Shown here: in pieces, positions 1 through 6,746 of the stretch
Numbering within the stretch: the stretch's first letter is position 1
Layout of the letters: each line of letters starts with the position of its first letter
Assembly (NCBI GenBank): GCA_913058195.1
Contig: CAJXPP010000106.1
Span: 1 to 7,352, forward strand
DNA from: an uncultured Gammaproteobacteria bacterium
GTDB lineage: Bacteria > Pseudomonadota > Gammaproteobacteria > Nitrosococcales > Methylophagaceae
Reading direction: 5' to 3'
Length of the DNA stretch: 7,352 nucleotides
Program-made: the position numbers and the translations under genes
The notes under the pieces: model-generated
The model's database searches: none
Told to the model about the DNA's origin: nothing
Seen by the model: the letters and a program-made list of their open reading frames with translations, nothing else

Positions 1-49
1 ACGAGATCATGCCTAGTCTCGTGGGCTCGGAGATGTGTATAAGAGACAG
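1..49 (+). other. Untrimmed Nextera adapter, i7 side (not genomic)
   Basis: The first 49 bases are sequencing-library sequence. Positions 1-7 match the end of the P7 arm. Positions 8-15 (CATGCCTA) match the i7 index known as N706 (reverse complement TAGGCATG). Positions 16-49 match the Nextera read-2 transposase adapter, ending with the 19-base Tn5 mosaic end at 31-49. Genomic sequence starts at 50. The likely origin is read-through of a short insert that was not trimmed before assembly. The identification rests on recalled adapter sequences and is exact over the whole segment. Confidence 0.98.
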
Positions 50-315
50 ATCCTAATCCTGAATCAATGGCTAACGATTTAGATCAAAACTGGGAAGTAT
101 TGGCTGAGCCAGTCCAAACAGTTATGCGCCGTTACGGTATTGAAAACCCGTATGAAATACTAAAGGAGCTGACCCGTGGTCGTCGTGTAAACAAAGGCAT
201 TATGCTTGAGTTTATTAACGGTCTAGAGTTACCAGAAGAGGCAAAAGAAAGTTTACGTCAACTAACGCCAGCTAATTATATTGGTAACGCAGCTGAACAA
301 GCACGTAACTGTTAG
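50..315 (+). CDS. purB: Adenylosuccinate lyase PurB, C-terminal fragment (5' end off contig)
   Basis: This is the 3' end of the gene for adenylosuccinate lyase, a cytoplasmic enzyme of purine synthesis that releases fumarate from SAICAR and from adenylosuccinate. About 87 codons remain of a family protein of roughly 455 residues. The segments NWEVLAEPVQTVMRRYGIE and LTPANYIG closely match the C-terminus of E. coli-type PurB. The fumarase/lyase signature with the catalytic Ser loop lies upstream and is not present. The reading frame is open leftwards through codons 52-66 (P-N-P-E-S) up to the adapter, so the ATG at 67 is an internal Met and not a start. The gene is cut by the contig edge, not mutated. 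The next gene begins 9 nt after the TAG stop. Confidence 0.95.
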
Positions 316-324
316 ACATACCTA

Positions 325-831
325 ATGAATGATTCATCCTATCCTCAATCGAAATCAGAACTGCTTCGTTTTGAGGGTCGGGATGAAGCACAAGCAATTG
401 CTCTACTTATGGCCCAGCAAGCCAAGCGACAAATATGTATTCTAGGTCGCGATATTGACCACGCCTTATTTGATAAGCAAGAGTTTGTTGACTGCATTAG
501 TGATTTAGCACGCCGAAGTCCAACAACACAAGTTCGTATCCTCGTACATGATACAAGGCTTAACCAACAAAATGGTCACCGGCTTATTCCTTTAGCACAG
601 CATTTAACCAGTTCTATTCATATTCATAACACAGCAAAACAACACCGTGACTTACAAACAACACAATTACTAGTTGATGACTTTGCCTATTTAAGCTGCC
701 CCCGTGCAGCACAATACGACGGTTATGCAAATTTATACGATCGTCTAGAGGTTCGTCAGCTTCAACAGAAGTTTGATGAGCTATGGCAACAAAGTAGTCC
801 TGATATTACTGTGAGGCGTTTAGACCTATGA
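325..831 (+). CDS. Uncharacterised protein, possible degenerate phospholipase D-like half domain
   Basis: This 168-residue soluble protein has no signal peptide or membrane segment. I cannot assign a function. It resembles proteins recently filed as a domain of unknown function (I believe DUF7931, not verifiable here). The C-terminal half reads like one PLD repeat: a hydrophobic strand, then VDDFAYLSCP (residues 117-126), then N136, D139-R140 and an F-x-x-LW helix (150-154). Where an HxKxxxxD motif would stand there is Q111-x-T113-x4-D118, so His and Lys are missing and phosphodiesterase activity is unlikely. The N-terminal half contains ICILGRDIDHALFD (37-50) and VRILVHD (70-76), alternating strands consistent with such a fold. 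The ATG at 325 is the first available start, because purB's stop is in the same frame 12 nt upstream; no clear Shine-Dalgarno is visible. Its stop overlaps the next gene's start (ATGA), suggesting coupled translation. Confidence 0.75.
   Translation: MNDSSYPQSKSELLRFEGRDEAQAIALLMAQQAKRQICILGRDIDHALFDKQEFVDCISDLARRSPTTQVRILVHDTRLNQQNGHRLIPLAQHLTSSIHIHNTAKQHRDLQTTQLLVDDFAYLSCPRAAQYDGYANLYDRLEVRQLQQKFDELWQQSSPDITVRRLDL
813..816 (+). promoter_or_regulatory. Putative Shine-Dalgarno for the secretin-domain gene
   Basis: GAGG lies 11 nt before the ATG at 828, inside the end of the preceding coding region. The spacing is slightly long, so the ATGA stop-start overlap may contribute to initiation through translational coupling. 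Confidence 0.4.
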
Positions 832-1622
832 AGCTTATTACTGTCGTACTTATTTGCTTATTTACTACTGTTGTCTTAGCTGAGCAGAGAATAGAAACGA
901 TTCAGCTAAATCATAGGCTCGCTTCAGAAGTTCTCCCAGAAGTACAAGCATTTTTATCTAAAGATGCAACTGCTCGAGCCTATAATGAGTTAATCATTAT
1001 CAAAGCTGATACGCATGTCATTGACGATATAAAACAATTAATTAATAAGTTAGATACGCCACCTCAACGAATAAGAGTTAGTCTTTTAAAGACTGACGAA
1101 GTATTAACGGAACAGCAACGAAACCAAGTTTCAGCTGAACTAGAATTCAACGATGACACTGCATCAGGTGTAGTTTCATTAAGACGCTGGTCGACTAATG
1201 AGTCACAAAATAAAGAACGTAATTTCCAAGCTCAAGGCATAGCTGGCAAACCCATACTTATCATGGTGGGACAAGAGATTCCTCAGCATGAACAGTATCT
1301 CTATTTTAGCCAATTTGGTGGTGTAGAAATTCAGTCAAATACATCTTATCTCAGCTTGCAAAATGGCTTTCAAGCAGTCGCAACAATATTACCTAATAAC
1401 CAAGTTATTATTGATATTCACCCTAATTTTTCTAGCTTAAGTCCTCGCAGTGGCACAATCAATCGAAGTGATGTTATTAGCACTATTACAGGTGCTGCAG
1501 GATCTTGGATAGAACTTGGTCAGCTCGATAATGAAAAAAACCTCGAAAAACAAAGTTCGACCAGTTACCATACCCACCGCCTGCAGCAACAATCTATCTA
1601 CATTAAAGTAGATCAATTATAA
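828..1622 (+). CDS. Small exported secretin-domain protein (N1/NolW-like plus partial secretin-like region)
   Basis: This 264-residue protein starts with a Sec signal peptide: K2, a hydrophobic stretch at 4-17, then VLA before a probable cleavage after A18. There is no lipobox Cys. Residues about 22-78 resemble the N1 (NolW-like, Secretin_N) domain of type II/III secretion and type IV pilus secretins, with a helix-strand pattern ending in INKLDTPPQRI. Residues 134-152 (GIAGKPILIMVGQEIP) and 180-232 (NGFQAVATILPNNQVIIDI, then GSWIELGQL) resemble the start and middle of the secretin beta domain. It is far shorter than true secretins, and the gate-loop NVPxLG-type motif and membrane-insertion strands are not visible. 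I infer a periplasmic protein using the secretin ring fold as an interaction module, not a complete pore. Its partner is unknown, and no secretion genes are adjacent. Confidence 0.78.
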   Translation: MKLITVVLICLFTTVVLAEQRIETIQLNHRLASEVLPEVQAFLSKDATARAYNELIIIKADTHVIDDIKQLINKLDTPPQRIRVSLLKTDEVLTEQQRNQVSAELEFNDDTASGVVSLRRWSTNESQNKERNFQAQGIAGKPILIMVGQEIPQHEQYLYFSQFGGVEIQSNTSYLSLQNGFQAVATILPNNQVIIDIHPNFSSLSPRSGTINRSDVISTITGAAGSWIELGQLDNEKNLEKQSSTSYHTHRLQQQSIYIKVDQL

Positions 1623-1631
1623 AGAGACATC

Positions 1632-2234
1632 ATGGACATTAAACAAGCAATCGTCAGCCGCCGTTCAGTCAAACACTACGATCCAGACCATGTTATGACT
1701 GAAGCAGAAATCGAAGAGTTAATGCAATATGCAATCCTCTCACCGACTGCATTTAATATCCAACACTGGCGTTTTATCCAAGTAGAAGATAAAGACAAGC
1801 GCCAACAAATACAAGATGTTAGCTGGGGCCAAACTCAAGTCACTGAAGCATCGTTATTACTCATTTTATGTGCGGACCTAAATGCCTGGGAAAAACAACC
1901 CGAACGCTATTGGGCTGATGCGCCAGAAGAGGTTCAAGGCTTTTTATTACCCGCTATAGAAAACTATTACGCTAATCATCATCAAGGTCAACGCGATGAA
2001 TGTATGCGTTCTAGTAGTATTGCTGCTATGAATATTATGCTGATGGCAAAAGGTATGGGCTACGACAGTTGCCCAATGGATGGCTTTGACTTTGATCAAG
2101 TTGCTAAAATTATAAACCTACCACACGATCACATTATCACTATGATGATTACTGTCGGTAAAAAGAAAGTTGATGCGCGACCTCGTGCAGGACAGTTACC
2201 ACTAAACGAAGTATTTTTTAAAAATAGCTTCTAG
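1632..2234 (+). CDS. Nitroreductase-family FMN-dependent oxidoreductase
   Basis: This 200-residue cytoplasmic protein belongs to the nitroreductase superfamily: homodimeric FMN enzymes that reduce nitroaromatics, quinones or enones with NAD(P)H. The N-terminal RRS (10-12) is the family's FMN-phosphate contact, and SPTAFNIQHWRF (37-48) is its conserved flavin-pocket segment. Residues about 128-155 (SSIAAMNIMLMAKGMGYDS, then CPMDGFD) form the helix and loop completing the pocket, and the C-terminal GKKKVDARPR is typical of the family. The length is normal. The real substrate cannot be read from sequence. AAGAGA at 1622-1627 is a plausible ribosome-binding site 4 nt before the ATG. It starts 9 nt after the secretin-domain gene and is probably the last gene of that operon. 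Its TAG stop lies within the CTAG that also holds the stop of maeA on the other strand. Confidence 0.9.
   Translation: MDIKQAIVSRRSVKHYDPDHVMTEAEIEELMQYAILSPTAFNIQHWRFIQVEDKDKRQQIQDVSWGQTQVTEASLLLILCADLNAWEKQPERYWADAPEEVQGFLLPAIENYYANHHQGQRDECMRSSSIAAMNIMLMAKGMGYDSCPMDGFDFDQVAKIINLPHDHIITMMITVGKKKVDARPRAGQLPLNEVFFKNSF
2231..2234. other. Shared CTAG: overlapping stop codons of two convergent genes
   Basis: The palindrome CTAG supplies TAG on the + strand (2232-2234) for the nitroreductase gene and TAG on the - strand (2233-2231) for maeA. The genes overlap by 4 nt tail to tail. No hairpin with a T-run is visible around the junction, so transcripts from the two sides must either end inside the opposing gene or overlap as antisense RNA. 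Confidence 0.9.
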
Positions 2235-3919
2235 GCAACTTCATAGCGGCGGTATTCAGGTAACCAGAAGTTCTGGCTGATAGCGCTCTCTATGTCTTGA
2301 TTAGTAACCTGTTCAGCGAAACCCTGTTGTTGAGCTTGCTTGATAATAGCCATGGCCATCTTTTTGCTTAGCTCAGCAATATCAGACAAAGCCGGTAATA
2401 AAGCCCCTTCCCCTGTTTGCACTACCGGTGAAGATGCTGCTAATACTTCACTTGCTACAATTAACATTTCTTCTGTAATTTGACTTATTTTTCCTGCGAC
2501 TACCGCTAAGCCAAAAGCTGGGAAAATATAGCTATTATTACATTGCGGGATATTATATGTTTTTCCATTATATTCAATGGGTTCAAATGGACTACCTGTG
2601 GCAATAATTGCTTGGCCTTGTGTCCATTCAAGTAATTGTTTTGGTGTTGCTTCAATCTTTTTAGATGGGTTACTCAGTGGAAATATAATGGGCTGATCAC
2701 ACGAAGATAACATCGTTTTAATAACTGTTTCGGTGAATAATCCGGGCTGACCTGACACGCCAACTAATACCGTTGGTTTTGCAAACTGTACTACTTCATG
2801 CAATGTTGCGAAATCACCTTCACATTGCAATGTAGCTATATTAGCCTGTTTTTGAGTTAAACCTTTTTGGAAGTCTAATACTGAAGGCATCTCATCAGTT
2901 ATTAAGCCATAACGATCAACCATAAAGATTTGGCTTCTCGCCTGTTGCTCACTAATCCCTTCTGAACACATTTGAGCAACGATTTGTTCAGCGATTCCAC
3001 AACCTGCAGAACCAGCACCGAGGAATACAACTCGTTGAGTGCTTAGCATTTCACCTTTTGATTTACACGCAGCTAATAAGGTACCAACTGTTACAGCCGC
3101 CGTACCCTGAATATCATCATTAAAGCAACAAATTTTATCTTGGTAACGCTGTAATAATGGCATAGCATTAGTTTGGTTGAAATCTTCAAACTGTAATAAC
3201 ACTTTGGGCCAACGCTTTTTGACTGCTGAAATAAATAATTCTAAAAACGCATCATATTCTGCTTGCTCAATACGTTTATGCTGCCAGCCCATATAAAGCG
3301 GATCATTTAATAGGTCCTGATTATTGGTGCCAACATCTAGCATAATGGGTAATGTGTAAGCAGGACTAATCCCACCACAAGTGGTATATAAGGAAAGCTT
3401 TCCGATTGGAATCCCCATCCCACCGATACCTTGATCTCCTAAGCCAAGAATACGACTACCATCAGTTACAACAATGACTTTTATATTCTGCTTAGTCACA
3501 TTAGCAAGCATGGCATCAATATTATGACGATCTAGATAATTTATAAATAAGCCTCGATTACGTCGGTATATTTCAGAAAAACGTTCGCATGCATCTCCCA
3601 CTGTTGGCGTATAGATGATTGGCATCATTTCTTCTATATGATCTTGCACTAAACGATAAAACAAGGTTTCATTACTATCTTGCGTCGCACGAAGAAAGAT
3701 ATGTTTATTAATCGCTTCATCAAAACTTGAATATTGCTGATATGCTCGTTTTACTTGCTTATCCATTGTTTCATATTGATTGGGTAGCAAACCTGTTAAT
3801 TTAAAATCACGACGTTCTTGTTCATCAAATGCAGTGCCTTTATTCAATAAAGACATATTTAGTAAGCTTGGGCCAGAATAAGATAACTTAATAGGTTTTT
3901 TTGTCTTTTCAGTTGACAT
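2231..3919 (-). CDS. maeA: NAD-dependent malic enzyme (oxaloacetate-decarboxylating)
   Basis: This enzyme oxidatively decarboxylates L-malate to pyruvate and CO2 in the cytoplasm, linking the TCA cycle to pyruvate. With the ATG at 3919 it is 562 residues, matching the long SfcA/MaeA class (about 565 in E. coli). Numbered from that Met, the catalytic Tyr is Y103 in YTPTVGDACE, the catalytic Lys is K174 in GIPIGKLSLY, and the divalent metal ligands are E245, D246 and D269 (QFEDF and NDDIQGT). The Rossmann motif GAGSAG is at 301-306, followed further on by SNPSKK and ATGSPFEPI. NAD preference is inferred from subfamily. An upstream in-frame TTG (3925) would give two more residues, but it touches the AAGGA ribosome-binding site with no spacer, so the ATG is preferred. 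It is last in the ribE-ribBA-lpxB-rnhB-maeA run, 9 nt after rnhB. Confidence 0.95.
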   Translation of the reverse strand: MSTEKTKKPIKLSYSGPSLLNMSLLNKGTAFDEQERRDFKLTGLLPNQYETMDKQVKRAYQQYSSFDEAINKHIFLRATQDSNETLFYRLVQDHIEEMMPIIYTPTVGDACERFSEIYRRNRGLFINYLDRHNIDAMLANVTKQNIKVIVVTDGSRILGLGDQGIGGMGIPIGKLSLYTTCGGISPAYTLPIMLDVGTNNQDLLNDPLYMGWQHKRIEQAEYDAFLELFISAVKKRWPKVLLQFEDFNQTNAMPLLQRYQDKICCFNDDIQGTAAVTVGTLLAACKSKGEMLSTQRVVFLGAGSAGCGIAEQIVAQMCSEGISEQQARSQIFMVDRYGLITDEMPSVLDFQKGLTQKQANIATLQCEGDFATLHEVVQFAKPTVLVGVSGQPGLFTETVIKTMLSSCDQPIIFPLSNPSKKIEATPKQLLEWTQGQAIIATGSPFEPIEYNGKTYNIPQCNNSYIFPAFGLAVVAGKISQITEEMLIVASEVLAASSPVVQTGEGALLPALSDIAELSKKMAMAIIKQAQQQGFAEQVTNQDIESAISQNFWLPEYRRYEVA

Positions 3920-3925
3920 AGTCAA

Positions 3926-3930
3926 TCCTT
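3926..3930 (-). promoter_or_regulatory. Shine-Dalgarno of maeA, overlapping the rnhB stop codon
   Basis: On the - strand the order is TAAGGATTGACTATG. The last two bases of rnhB's TAA are the first two of the AAGGA site, which sits 6 nt before the ATG at 3919. This spacing decides the maeA start: the TTG at 3925 directly abuts the site and could not be served by it. Terminating and initiating ribosomes would share this segment, which suggests coupling. Confidence 0.8.
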
Positions 3931-4495
3931 ATTTAAGTGCCAGTTTTACTGGTTTGAATGAACGCCGATGAATAGGTGTGACACCTAAATCAATCAATGC
4001 TTGTTGATGTTGCTTAGTAGGATAACCTTTATGTTTAGCTAGACCATAGCCTGGATATAATTTATCCATTTGTTCCATTTCTTTATCACGTGCAACCTTA
4101 GCTATAATTGATGCTGCAGCAATAGCAGGCTCAGATTGATCGCCTTTAATAATCGTTGTCACCGTACAGTCTAATTTTGGCGCCTTATTACCATCAACTA
4201 AAGCATGAGTTGGCTTAATACTTAAACCTTCAACTGCACGTGCCATAGCAACAAGCGTCGCTTGTAAAATATTTATTTGATCAATTTCATCAGGTTCTGA
4301 GCGGCCAAGAGACCATGCTAATGCACGCTCTTTAATAATGGGTACTAAGGCTTCTCGACGCTTTTCAGTCAACTTCTTAGAATCGTTCAGTCCTTCAATT
4401 GGATTGTTTGGATCTAGAATGACGGCAGCAGTTACAACCGGGCCGGCTAAAGGTCCCCGCCCAACTTCATCAATACCTACAATATACTCTGTCAA
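3929..4495 (-). CDS. rnhB: Ribonuclease HII
   Basis: RNase HII cleaves the RNA strand of RNA-DNA hybrids and starts excision of single ribonucleotides misincorporated into DNA. The 188-residue protein has the standard length. The active-site carboxylates are D9 and E10 (GIDEVGRGPLAGPV, with the substrate-recognising GRG at 12-14), D101 (LVDGN) and D119 (IKGDQS). The 18-residue spacing of the last two matches known family members. The LYPGYGLAKHKGYPT motif (146-160) is also typical. The start codon is TTG at 4495: the frame is closed by TAA two codons upstream, and any later start would remove the catalytic DE pair. The TTG overlaps the TGA stop of lpxB as TTGA. No good Shine-Dalgarno precedes it, so re-initiation after lpxB translation is likely. 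The lpxB-rnhB pairing is common in Gammaproteobacteria. Confidence 0.96.
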   Translation of the reverse strand: MTEYIVGIDEVGRGPLAGPVVTAAVILDPNNPIEGLNDSKKLTEKRREALVPIIKERALAWSLGRSEPDEIDQINILQATLVAMARAVEGLSIKPTHALVDGNKAPKLDCTVTTIIKGDQSEPAIAAASIIAKVARDKEMEQMDKLYPGYGLAKHKGYPTKQHQQALIDLGVTPIHRRSFKPVKLALK

Positions 4496-5634
4496 GACTT
4501 ATTCAGCATTGTAATAACAAGTTGGGCAATATTATCAGCGCCGCCGGTAGGCCCAAGTGCCGACAATACTTGTTTACGTAGTTTCTCAGCATTCTCTTTG
4601 CTATTAGCTTCGCTTAATAAAGATACTAATTCTTTATCTAAACGCTCCGCCGTTACCTCATCTTGCAGCAGTTCCATCACAACAGGTTTGCCCGTGACAA
4701 TATTACATAAGCCAACATAGGGAATGCGTACTAAGTGTTTTAGAATACGGTAGCTTATTGGTGCTACTCGATAAGTTATAAAATGTGGCACACCTAATAA
4801 AGCAATTTCTAATGTGACAGTTCCAGAGGCAGCAACGATAGCATCACAGGCTGAAGTTAATTGATAGAAGTCGTCTTCCACTACTTTCACTGGCACGTCG
4901 CTTTGCTTAATGATCGTTTCAATAAATGTCGAATCCAAACCAGATGCTACAGGCAATACAATATCTACTTTATTATGTGTTTTTTGTATTCGTTTTGCAG
5001 CATCAAGCATAACAGGTAATAAGGCTTCAACTTCACTACGCCGGCTTCCTGGAAAAAGCCCCAAAACACGGCGATTTAACTTGAAGCCCATTTTAATTTT
5101 TGCTTGCTTTGTAGTCAGTGTTTTTTGGACAGCGTCAACCAGTGGATGACCTACACAAGTTACTGGCACTCCTGCTGATTGATAAATAGGTACTTCAAAA
5201 GGAAATAACACAGCCATATGATCAACAGACTGTTTAATCGTTTTAACTCTTCCTGCTCGCCATGCCCATACTTTAGGACTGATATAGTAAAGTACTGGAA
5301 TTCCTAATTGTTTAGCTTGTTTAGCTAATTTAAGATTAAAACCTGGGTAATCAACCAGTATTAATAAATCCGGTTTATCTTCTTTAAGCTTTGCAACAAG
5401 CTGATTAAATATCTTCTTAATGTCTCGGTAGCGCTTAAGTACTTCGACTAAGCCCATCACGGCTAATTCAGAAAAATCAACCATGATTTCAGCGCCAGCA
5501 TCTCGCATTGTGTCACCGCCAATGCCAGTAACCCTAATGTCAGTATCAAGCATTTTTAATGCAGCAATCATTCTCCCTGCATGAGCATCTCCTGATGCCT
5601 CTCCAGCAATGACTGTGATATGTTTTTGGATCAA
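4492..5634 (-). CDS. lpxB: Lipid-A-disaccharide synthase
   Basis: LpxB is a peripheral inner-membrane glycosyltransferase (GT19) that joins UDP-2,3-diacylglucosamine to lipid X, giving the tetraacyl disaccharide of lipid A. The 380-residue protein is full length. Visible signatures are GEASGD (11-16), GIGGDTMRDAG (37-47), the LVDYPGFNLKLA segment with D95 at the likely catalytic position, YYISPKVWAWRAGRVKTIK, CVGHPLVD, the LFPGSRRSEVEALLP loop, ASGTVTLEIALLGVPHFITY, and NIVTGKPVVMELLQ near the C-terminus. The start is TTG at 5634: a TGA lies in frame four codons upstream, and the first internal Met would delete GEASGD. GAGGA at 5641-5645 with a 6-nt spacer supports it. The TTG overlaps the TGA of ribBA. 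Lying directly after riboflavin genes, and not after lpxD-fabZ-lpxA, is unusual. Its presence shows a Gram-negative host with lipopolysaccharide. Confidence 0.97.
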   Translation of the reverse strand: MIQKHITVIAGEASGDAHAGRMIAALKMLDTDIRVTGIGGDTMRDAGAEIMVDFSELAVMGLVEVLKRYRDIKKIFNQLVAKLKEDKPDLLILVDYPGFNLKLAKQAKQLGIPVLYYISPKVWAWRAGRVKTIKQSVDHMAVLFPFEVPIYQSAGVPVTCVGHPLVDAVQKTLTTKQAKIKMGFKLNRRVLGLFPGSRRSEVEALLPVMLDAAKRIQKTHNKVDIVLPVASGLDSTFIETIIKQSDVPVKVVEDDFYQLTSACDAIVAASGTVTLEIALLGVPHFITYRVAPISYRILKHLVRIPYVGLCNIVTGKPVVMELLQDEVTAERLDKELVSLLSEANSKENAEKLRKQVLSALGPTGGADNIAQLVITMLNKS

Positions 5635-6746
5635 GCCTGATCCTCAACATAGCCGATAAGCTCTAATCCAAATCCTGATAAGCCATTAAGTTTAGTTGGC
5701 GTACCAATAACTCTCATCTTACTAACACCTATATCAGATAAGATCTGAGCACCAACACCGAAGGTTCTCAAATCCCAGCCTGATTTAACCGTTGAAGAGG
5801 CATCACCACGATCTTGTTGTTGATATAACTCGATTTTAGCCGCCAGTTGTTTATTTTGATCAGGTTGCCGTAATACCACTAACACGCCTTTACCATGTTG
5901 CTGAATCCTAGCCATTACTTTATCTAAAGGCCAATGTGTTGATTCACGAGTAGCACCTAATAAATCACCGATAGGGTCCGCCATATGAACACGAACCAAG
6001 GTCTCTTCATTTGGTTCAACTTCGCCTAAAACCATTGCTAGGTGTACCTGACCATTTAATGAATCTTGATAACTATATAGCTCAAAATCACCATATTGTG
6101 TTGGCATGTGACACTGCGATAACCTTTGCACAGTCATTTCATTTTCTAAACGGTAACTAATTAAGTCTGCTATCGTGCCGATTTTCAAATCATGGAGCTC
6201 AGCAAATTTTTCAAGATCAGGCCGACGTGCCATACTGCCATCATCATTTAATATTTCAACGATCACAGCAGAATGATCTTTACCTGCCAATTGAGCTAAA
6301 TCACATCCAGCTTCTGTATGACCTGCACGTGTTAACACGCCACCTAATTGTGCTTTAAGTGGGAATATATGACCGGGCTGTACAATATCTTCTGGTTTTG
6401 CATTTGGATTAACTGCAGCCTGAACTGTTAATGCACGATCTGATGCCGAAATCCCAGTCGTCACACCTTCCGCAGCTTCAATAGACACTGTAAAGTTAGT
6501 TGAATAGGCAGCCTGATTATCCGTGACCATCAATGGCAATCGTAGTTGCTTACAACGTTGCTCTGTTAGCGTCAAACAAATCAAACCACGTCCAAAGCGT
6601 GCCATAAAGTTAATCGCTTCTGGCGTAATACATTCTGCCGCCATCACTAAATCGCCTTCATTCTCACGATCTTCATCATCAACAATAATAACCATTTTTC
6701 CTTGTCTCATCTCATCAAGGATTTCTGCGGTAGTGTTCAATTTCAT
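5631..6746 (-). CDS. ribBA: 3,4-dihydroxy-2-butanone 4-phosphate synthase with a degenerate GTP cyclohydrolase II-like domain
   Basis: Residues 1 to about 205 form a complete RibB domain, which converts ribulose 5-phosphate to the four-carbon precursor of riboflavin. Key motifs are DDEDRENEGD (23-32), EAAEGVTTGISASDR (90-104) and RAGHTEAGCDLAQLAG (140-155). Residues about 215-371 align with GTP cyclohydrolase II (YGDFELY, VRVHMAD, FGVGAQIL), but by hand alignment the three zinc Cys are replaced by D257, E268 and T270, and the EGRGIGL-type segment reads PDQNKQL. This half therefore should not have cyclohydrolase activity. Such fusions are known in Proteobacteria and have been called RibBX, with a separate ribA elsewhere. 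The ATG shares one base with the ribE stop (TAATG), and the stop overlaps lpxB. No FMN riboswitch is visible; if present it would lie upstream, outside the window. Confidence 0.94.
   Translation of the reverse strand: MKLNTTAEILDEMRQGKMVIIVDDEDRENEGDLVMAAECITPEAINFMARFGRGLICLTLTEQRCKQLRLPLMVTDNQAAYSTNFTVSIEAAEGVTTGISASDRALTVQAAVNPNAKPEDIVQPGHIFPLKAQLGGVLTRAGHTEAGCDLAQLAGKDHSAVIVEILNDDGSMARRPDLEKFAELHDLKIGTIADLISYRLENEMTVQRLSQCHMPTQYGDFELYSYQDSLNGQVHLAMVLGEVEPNEETLVRVHMADPIGDLLGATRESTHWPLDKVMARIQQHGKGVLVVLRQPDQNKQLAAKIELYQQQDRGDASSTVKSGWDLRTFGVGAQILSDIGVSKMRVIGTPTKLNGLSGFGLELIGYVEDQA
5641..5645 (-). promoter_or_regulatory. Shine-Dalgarno of lpxB within the end of ribBA
   Basis: GAGGA on the - strand lies 6 nt before the TTG at 5634. 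It is embedded in the last codons of ribBA. It confirms a TTG start for lpxB and shows that lpxB has its own initiation signal as well as a stop-start overlap. Confidence 0.8.

Noticed and set aside
31..49. Tn5 mosaic end at the left edge as a sign of a natural transposon or attachment site
   Set aside because: It is embedded in the Nextera adapter with index and P7 arm and is matched by the i5-side adapter at the right end; it comes from the tagmentation library.
67..315. A complete 82-residue protein starting at ATG 67
   Set aside because: The frame is open upstream to the adapter and the sequence matches the PurB C-terminus, so the ATG is an internal Met of a truncated gene.
4910..5149. 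79-codon open frame on the + strand within lpxB
   Set aside because: It lies antisense to a well-conserved part of LpxB, shows no recognisable domain, and looks like chance openness opposite a real gene.
5620..5650. Chimeric misassembly at the ribBA-lpxB junction
   Set aside because: Both proteins are complete at the junction, with a 4-nt overlap and a correctly spaced ribosome-binding site inside ribBA; a random join would be unlikely to give this. Read mapping would still be the decisive test.
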